10,446 nucleotides of DNA from Clostridiales bacterium (GTDB lineage Bacteria > Bacillota > Clostridia > Oscillospirales > JAAYOS01). Positions 6,271 through 10,446 of the stretch are shown here, in pieces. A program made the translations under genes and the position numbers. How positions within the stretch are numbered: position 1 is the stretch's first letter; each line of letters begins with the position of its first letter. The notes under the pieces were generated by a model that saw nothing but the letters and a program-made list of their open reading frames with translations, had not been told where the DNA came from and ran no database searches. The stretch spans positions 1-10,446 of the forward strand of contig JAAYMG010000018.1 of the NCBI GenBank assembly GCA_012521525.1, in the 5' to 3' direction.

Positions 6271-7116
6271 TCAAACACCGGAGTATGCCGAAAAGCCGCC
6301 GTCAACCGGAATGACAACGCCAGTGACAAAACCCGAAGCTTCATCGCTTACAAGGTACAAAAGCGTACCTATCAGATCTTCGCTTCTGCCTAACCTTCCC
6401 ATGGGTGTGGCGGCCAGGATCTTATTTGTCCTCTCGGTTGGCGTGCCGTCCTCATTGAACAGCAATGCCCTGTTCTGCTTCGTCGCGAAGAATCCCGGCG
6501 CAAGCGCATTGACGCGTATATTTGCTTTTGAGAAATGCACTGCAAGCCATTGCGTAAAGTTTGATACTGCGGCTTTCGCCCCCGAATAGGCCGGTATCTT
6601 CGTAAGCGGTGTAAACGCGTTCATGGAAGATATGTTTATGATCACGCCGCCACGCTCGACCATATACTTTCCGAAGCTTTGTACGGGTATCAGCGTCCCT
6701 AAAAAGTTAAGATCAAAGACAAACTCCACCCCGGATTTGTCAAGGTCAAAAAAGCTCTTCACATCCGCGTCGATGTCTCCCGGCTCATAATACTCCTTGT
6801 CGGTCGTCGCTCCAGGATCGTTCCCTCCGGCCCCGTTTATGAGGATATCGCACCCGCCGAAATCGGAGATGACCTCACGGCTCACTTTGTCGACTTGGTC
6901 CCTGTCAAGTACATTGACCTTATATGCCTTTGCTTTTCCTCCCGATGCGACGATTTCATCGGCATGTTTCCGCGCAGCTTCAAGGTTCATATCCAGCAAA
7001 GCGACGCTCGCTCCGCATGCTGCAAGCGCTTTTGAAAACTCGCTGCAAAGCACTCCTCCGGCACCTGTAACAACTGCGGTCCTGCCTGCCAGATCGATTT
7101 GAAAGGGCAGCTTCAT
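6271..7116 (-). CDS. uxuB: SDR-family fructuronate reductase / D-mannonate oxidoreductase
   Basis: A 281-residue classical short-chain dehydrogenase that probably reduces D-fructuronate to D-mannonate with NADH in glucuronate breakdown. Seen: Rossmann glycine motif TGAGGVLC (17-24), Asp42 at the end of beta strand 2 in LLDMN (favours NAD(H)), INGAGG (93-98), Asn137 in FDLNFLG, and the catalytic Ser164 with Tyr177 and Lys181 (AYSGAK). The long insert with ATTDKEYYEPGD (103-114) and the KIPAYSGAKAAVSNFTQWL stretch closely resemble the SDR-type UxuB of Bacillus as I remember it; this is a different fold class from the enterobacterial UxuB. GAGGAG lies 9 bases before ATG 7116, and a nearer ATG is followed at once by TGA. 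It sits 140 bases downstream of uxaC on the same strand, so the two steps are encoded together. A gluconate 5-dehydrogenase-like activity is the main alternative. Confidence 0.82.
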   Translation of the reverse strand: MKLPFQIDLAGRTAVVTGAGGVLCSEFSKALAACGASVALLDMNLEAARKHADEIVASGGKAKAYKVNVLDRDQVDKVSREVISDFGGCDILINGAGGNDPGATTDKEYYEPGDIDADVKSFFDLDKSGVEFVFDLNFLGTLIPVQSFGKYMVERGGVIINISSMNAFTPLTKIPAYSGAKAAVSNFTQWLAVHFSKANIRVNALAPGFFATKQNRALLFNEDGTPTERTNKILAATPMGRLGRSEDLIGTLLYLVSDEASGFVTGVVIPVDGGFSAYSGV

Positions 7117-7140
7117 TGCATACTCTCCTCGGATCCTAAA

Positions 7141-7165
7141 TTAATCGCATTAAAGGGTCGATTAA
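7141..7165. promoter_or_regulatory. Operator-like inverted repeat upstream of the fructuronate reductase
   Basis: TTAATCG (7141-7147) and CGATTAA (7159-7165) are perfect complements with 11 bases between them, giving half-site centres 18 bases apart. They lie 25-49 bases before the reductase start codon, next to a very AT-rich stretch. The position suits a repressor site for an internal promoter, but I find no well-spaced promoter pair here. It could instead form a hairpin in the transcript. The site does not resemble the enterobacterial UxuR/ExuR or KdgR operators I know. Confidence 0.4.
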
Positions 7166-7256
7166 AATAAAATATTTTTATGTAAACTTTATGCTGACTT
7201 TCTCTGCTCTTATTTGAGTGTTTGTCCCGATCCCAGATTATTGACTATTATCAAAA

Positions 7257-8672
7257 TCAAAATTTTGATTCAGAGCCAAAAAACCTTACTGCATTGTTAC
7301 AACATATGTCGCTTACCATTTCGCCCAACACTTCAAAATCCGCAGGATATTCGCCGCTCCCAACATGGTCCCCCAAAAAGCTGCAGAGTATCCTCCTGAA
7401 GTATTCATGGCGAACGAATGCCGTAAAGCTGCGGGAATCCGTGACCATGCCCACAAACGACCGCAGCAGTCCGGCATGGGCCGACTCGGTTAACTGAGCT
7501 TTGATCCCGGAAGCAGTGTCATTAAACCACCAGGCGCTTCCGACCTGCACTTTGCCGGGGCATTCGCCGTCGCAGAAACTCACTGCAATACCTGTCATAA
7601 CAGGCAGATCCACAGGATTCAAACCGTAAAGGACAGTTCTCGGCAGACTGTCAGCCATACATAGGTCATTCAGGAACGCCGCCAGTTTGCGGGGATCGGT
7701 CGCCAGGCCAACATTGTCGTAACCGCTGTCCGGTCCCAGTTTCTCAAACATCTTAGTGTTGACGTTACGCATCGCGCCTATATGGAGCTGCATGCACAGC
7801 CCCAGTCTTGCATATTCCTTTCCAAGAAAGAGCAGCAGGCTGCTTTCAAAAGCGTCTGCCTCAGCTTCGGATACAGCATCGCCATTCATGGCCTTTTCAA
7901 ATACCTTCTCCGCGATATCGTCCATATCCGGACTGCCGGTATATGCAAAGCGCGAAAATCCCATATCCGCAGCGACACATCCTGCTTCCCTGAAGCGTTT
8001 CAGAGATTTGCCCAGTGCATTTTTCAATGCGTCATATGACCCGATCTCTGTCCGTTCCGTCACACCTAATTTCCGGACCGATTCGATCCATGCATTGTTA
8101 TCGACACGCAGGAACTTGTCCGGCCTGAAGGTTGGCAGGACCCTGAACGGGAGACCCTTTTCCCTGATTTTAATATGCCATATCAGATCGTCATACGGTT
8201 CGTCGGTAGTGCAAACGGTTTTTACTCCCGATCCCTTAAGAATGGAAACCGGTCTCAGGGCTTCGCTCCGGAGCATTTCCCCGCACCTTTCAAACACATC
8301 GGCTGCATTTTTGGCTGTTAGCGGCGTATCGATACCGAAGTAGCGTTTCAGCTCCAGGTTTGTCCAGTGGTAAAGAGGGGATCCCGGCAGTCGCTCCACA
8401 ACTTTGGCCCACATAACGAACTTCTCAAGGTCGCCTGCATCACCGGTAATATAATGTTCGTCTATACCGGCAGCCCTCATTGCGCGCCATTTGTAGTGGT
8501 CGGTTTTTAGCCACAGCTCCGTAATCGAACCGTAGTTTCTATTTTCGTAAATCTCCTTGGGAGGTAAATGGCTGTGGAAGTCAAAAATTGGCGCCCGCTC
8601 CGCATACTCGTAATACAGATGCTCCGCTGCGTAGTTTGAAAGCATGAATCCCCTTCCCATGAACTCTTTCAA
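7257..8672 (-). CDS. uxaC: Uronate isomerase (glucuronate/galacturonate isomerase)
   Basis: Converts D-glucuronate to D-fructuronate and D-galacturonate to D-tagaturonate; cytoplasmic, first step of hexuronate catabolism. At 471 residues it matches E. coli UxaC (470), and motifs align along the whole length: the metal-binding HxH in FDFHSHLPP (His33, His35), TDHYKWRAMR (57-66), PLYHWTNLEL (99-108), TFRPDK (181-186), QLHIGAMRNVN (295-305), GSAWWFND (378-385), TDSRSF (411-416) and RHEYFRRILC (421-430). The start is a TTG at 8672: the residues MKEFMGRGFML that follow align with the family N-terminus, and AGAGGGG lies 7 bases upstream. ATG codons at residues 5 and 10 are alternatives. It lies 243 bases downstream of gnd and 140 bases upstream of the fructuronate reductase, on the same strand. 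Confidence 0.95.
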   Translation of the reverse strand: MKEFMGRGFMLSNYAAEHLYYEYAERAPIFDFHSHLPPKEIYENRNYGSITELWLKTDHYKWRAMRAAGIDEHYITGDAGDLEKFVMWAKVVERLPGSPLYHWTNLELKRYFGIDTPLTAKNAADVFERCGEMLRSEALRPVSILKGSGVKTVCTTDEPYDDLIWHIKIREKGLPFRVLPTFRPDKFLRVDNNAWIESVRKLGVTERTEIGSYDALKNALGKSLKRFREAGCVAADMGFSRFAYTGSPDMDDIAEKVFEKAMNGDAVSEAEADAFESSLLLFLGKEYARLGLCMQLHIGAMRNVNTKMFEKLGPDSGYDNVGLATDPRKLAAFLNDLCMADSLPRTVLYGLNPVDLPVMTGIAVSFCDGECPGKVQVGSAWWFNDTASGIKAQLTESAHAGLLRSFVGMVTDSRSFTAFVRHEYFRRILCSFLGDHVGSGEYPADFEVLGEMVSDICCNNAVRFFGSESKF

Positions 8673-8763
8673 ACCGATTCCCCTCTCCCCCGTATTAAAC
8701 CCCGGCCCGGCTCAGACACCCTGCAATTCAGATCTGTCCTTGCAAATCCGACTGCAGGATCGC

Positions 8764-8772
8764 ATTATCACA
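8764..8772 (-). promoter_or_regulatory. Candidate extended -10 promoter upstream of uxaC
   Basis: On the minus strand TGTGATAAT (8772-8764) combines a GATAAT -10 with an upstream TG, the extended -10 form. There is no good -35 at 16-18 bases. It would give a leader of about 85 bases before the uxaC TTG codon. Weak evidence taken alone; it supports separate transcription of uxaC from gnd. Confidence 0.3.
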
Positions 8773-8840
8773 AAAATACTTGTCCAAGCCAGGGCAGGGG
8801 CTTTGATCATATACTGCTAAAAAATCTCATACCATATTGT

Positions 8841-8887
8841 CCATCTATCCAGGCCATCTATCCGGATGTTGTCCGCTTACCCGGATA
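8841..8887. repeat. Short tandem repeat and overlapping inverted repeats between gnd and uxaC
   Basis: CCATCTATCC occurs twice without mismatch (8841-8850 and 8854-8863), 13 bases apart. TATCCGG (8859-8865) is mirrored by CCGGATA (8881-8887), and inside that interval CGGA (8863-8866) can pair with TCCG (8872-8875), so two hairpins compete for the same bases. No T tract directly follows on the minus strand, so this is not an obvious gnd terminator. It lies upstream of the candidate uxaC promoter and could be a regulator site. The rest of the 243-base gap shows nothing I recognise. Confidence 0.4.
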
Positions 8888-8915
8888 TTTAGACTGTCGG
8901 TGTCTTATACACTAC

Positions 8916-10367
8916 TTATACATTATAAGTGGTCGAAGCCGTTTCCCCTCCGCGACCGGTCCAGTTTGTATGGAAGAACTCTCCCCGCGGCCTGTCAACA
9001 CGCTCATAGGTGTGCGCGCCAAAATAGTCGCGCTGTGCCTGCAGCAGGTTCGCGGGAAGATTAGCGCAGCGGTAGCCGTCAAAATAGCTGAGCGCCGATG
9101 TCATTGCCGGCACCGGTATACCGTTCAAAACGGCCTCCGAGCAAACCTTCCTCCAACCCTCAAGCGACTCGGTCAGAGCCTCGCGGAAATACGGAGCGAG
9201 TATAAGGTTGCTCAGATCGGGATCCTCCCGGAACGCCTTGCTGATCTGGCCCAAAAATACGCTCCTTATGATGCAGCCGCCGCGCCACATAAGAGCTATC
9301 TCGCTGTAGTTGAGATCCCAGCCATAGGTCTTTGCAGCGGCTCTCATAAGTGAGAAACCCTGCGCGTAGGAAATGATCTTCGATGCATACAGCGCACGCC
9401 TTATCTGCTCTATGAACGCCCTGCGGTCGCCCTCATACTTCCTGACCTTATGCGGCAATACTTCTGACGCATATACTCTCTCGTCCTTAAGGAAGCTAAG
9501 GCAACGCGCGAAAACGGCTTCGGTTATGAGTGTCAGAGGGATGCCTTCGTTCAGAGCGGCCTCGGCAGTCCACTTGCCCGTACCCTTCTGGCCGGCCGCG
9601 TCCAAAATCCTGTCGACCAGGGGAGTCCCGTCCTCGTCCTTGTAGGCAAGGATATCGGCAGTGATCTCTATCAGATAACTGTCAAGCTCGGACTTGTTCC
9701 ACTCCGCGAACACTTCATGCATTTCGTCGGCAGTAAGTCCAAGATAATCGCGCATCAGGTGGTACGCTTCAGAAATGAGCTGCATGTCTCCGTATTCTAT
9801 GCCGTTGTGCACCATCTTCACGAAATGCCCTGCTCCTCCTCTTCCGACCCATTGGCAGCACGGGGTCCCGTCATCGACCTTTGCGGCGATCGCCTGGAGT
9901 ATAGGCTTGACACGCGGCCATGCTTCCGGTGATCCGCCAGGCATTATACTGGGCCCCAGCAACGCGCCTTCTTCGCCGCCCGAAACACCCGTGCCGATAT
10001 AGAGCAGGCCCTTGCTCTCAACGTACTCACATCTTCTTGCGGTATCATTGTAGTTTGAGTTTCCGCCGTCTATGATTATGTCTCCGGGCTCAAGAAGCGG
10101 GATCAGCTGGTCGATCATATCATCGACCGGTTTGCCCGCCCTGATCATCAGCATCACTATTCGCGGCTTCTCCAGTGCCTGCACCAGTTCCTGAAGCGAA
10201 TAGGTCCCGATTATATTCCTGCCCGCCGCACGCCCTTCAATGAAGTTCGTGACCCTCTCGGTGTTCCTGTTGAATACGGCTACCCTAAGCCCCTTGCTTT
10301 CCATGTTGATAACAAGGTTTTCCCCCATTACCGCAAGGCCTATCAAACCTATATCTGCTTTTTTCAT
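8916..10367 (-). CDS. gnd: 6-phosphogluconate dehydrogenase, decarboxylating
   Basis: Oxidises and decarboxylates 6-phosphogluconate to ribulose 5-phosphate and CO2, with NAD(P)+ reduction, in the oxidative pentose phosphate pathway. The 483-residue length is normal for the long, dimeric family. Seen: the dinucleotide motif GLIGLAVMGENL (7-18), FNRNTERV (32-39) with Asn33, Arg34 and Thr36 placed as in NADP+-binding enzymes, DGGNSNYNDT (100-109), VSGGEEGALLGPSIMPGG (128-145), and the catalytic region HFVKMVHNGIEYGDMQLI (181-198) with Lys184, Asn188 and Glu191. The C-terminal tail (HTYERVDRPRGEFFHTNW) carries the expected active-site arginine and histidine from the partner subunit. I chose ATG 10367 because GGAGG lies 5 bases upstream; an in-frame ATG at 10379 would place that site inside the coding region. 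It is the first gene of the minus-strand group and may have its own promoter at the right edge. Confidence 0.96.
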   Translation of the reverse strand: MKKADIGLIGLAVMGENLVINMESKGLRVAVFNRNTERVTNFIEGRAAGRNIIGTYSLQELVQALEKPRIVMLMIRAGKPVDDMIDQLIPLLEPGDIIIDGGNSNYNDTARRCEYVESKGLLYIGTGVSGGEEGALLGPSIMPGGSPEAWPRVKPILQAIAAKVDDGTPCCQWVGRGGAGHFVKMVHNGIEYGDMQLISEAYHLMRDYLGLTADEMHEVFAEWNKSELDSYLIEITADILAYKDEDGTPLVDRILDAAGQKGTGKWTAEAALNEGIPLTLITEAVFARCLSFLKDERVYASEVLPHKVRKYEGDRRAFIEQIRRALYASKIISYAQGFSLMRAAAKTYGWDLNYSEIALMWRGGCIIRSVFLGQISKAFREDPDLSNLILAPYFREALTESLEGWRKVCSEAVLNGIPVPAMTSALSYFDGYRCANLPANLLQAQRDYFGAHTYERVDRPRGEFFHTNWTGRGGETASTTYNV

Positions 10368-10427
10368 ATGGACCTCCATACCTAATGAAGAATAACAGTT
10401 ATGTATATCATAGTTCGTCCATTTTTT

Positions 10428-10436
10428 ATCATACCA
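10428..10436 (-). promoter_or_regulatory. Candidate extended -10 element upstream of gnd
   Basis: On the minus strand TGGTATGAT (10436-10428) gives a TATGAT -10 preceded by TG. The predicted start of transcription leaves a leader of about 55 bases before ATG 10367. Any -35 would lie at or beyond the right edge, so it cannot be checked here. Confidence 0.35.
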
Positions 10437-10446
10437 CGATGAAGGC

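Noticed and set aside
7756..8343. Plus-strand open frame of 195 codons opposite uxaC
   Set aside because: Shadow of uxaC, which aligns end to end with the family on the other strand.

Overview
The window looks like a chromosomal stretch from an anaerobic, low-to-moderate G+C bacterium, most likely a Clostridia-type member of the Bacillota. The grounds are strong purine-rich ribosome binding sites (AAGGAG, GAGGAG, GGAGG), two TTG starts, a split pair of 2-hydroxyacyl-CoA dehydratase activase-related genes typical of amino-acid-fermenting anaerobes, and an SDR-type fructuronate reductase of the Bacillus UxuB kind. This placement is inference; there is no rRNA or other phylogenetic marker. I see no mobile element, CRISPR array, tRNA, rRNA or phage gene.

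Left part (1-4594). Two overlapping minus-strand genes encode activase-related proteins: a DUF2229/COG3580-like protein (993-2138) followed by a COG3581-like CoA protein activase (1-1039, cut by the window edge). Divergent from them, across a 256-base AT-rich regulatory gap, runs a two-gene plus-strand unit: a LysR-type regulator (2395-3309) and, one base later, a tripeptidase T (3311-4528), ending at a structured terminator. The gap holds a good sigma-A-type promoter for lysR and a perfect 15-base dyad of LysR-box form (T-N11-A), a likely autoregulatory site.

Middle (4595-6270). A 350-base non-coding stretch carries two families of imperfect tandem repeats (25-base and 44/47-base periods) directly upstream of a candidate promoter for a PfkB-family sugar kinase, probably 2-keto-3-deoxygluconate kinase (4946-6019). 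A very good intrinsic terminator follows. It lies beside a second, long-looped terminator-like structure that serves the convergent minus-strand genes.

Right part (6271-10446, all minus strand). In transcription order: 6-phosphogluconate dehydrogenase (8916-10367), uronate isomerase UxaC (7257-8672) and an SDR fructuronate reductase/D-mannonate oxidoreductase (6271-7116). UxaC converts D-glucuronate to D-fructuronate, the SDR reduces it to D-mannonate, a mannonate dehydratase (not in the window) would give 2-keto-3-deoxygluconate, and the PfkB kinase would phosphorylate that to KDPG. The window therefore carries three of the four steps from glucuronate to KDPG, in two convergent units, next to the NADPH-producing step of the pentose phosphate pathway.

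Most of this is ordinary metabolism. I do not see strong evidence for a wholly new system. The parts most worth a second look are the split activase pair with an unusually long linker, the repeat block upstream of the kinase gene, and the alternative pairings in the convergent 3' region.
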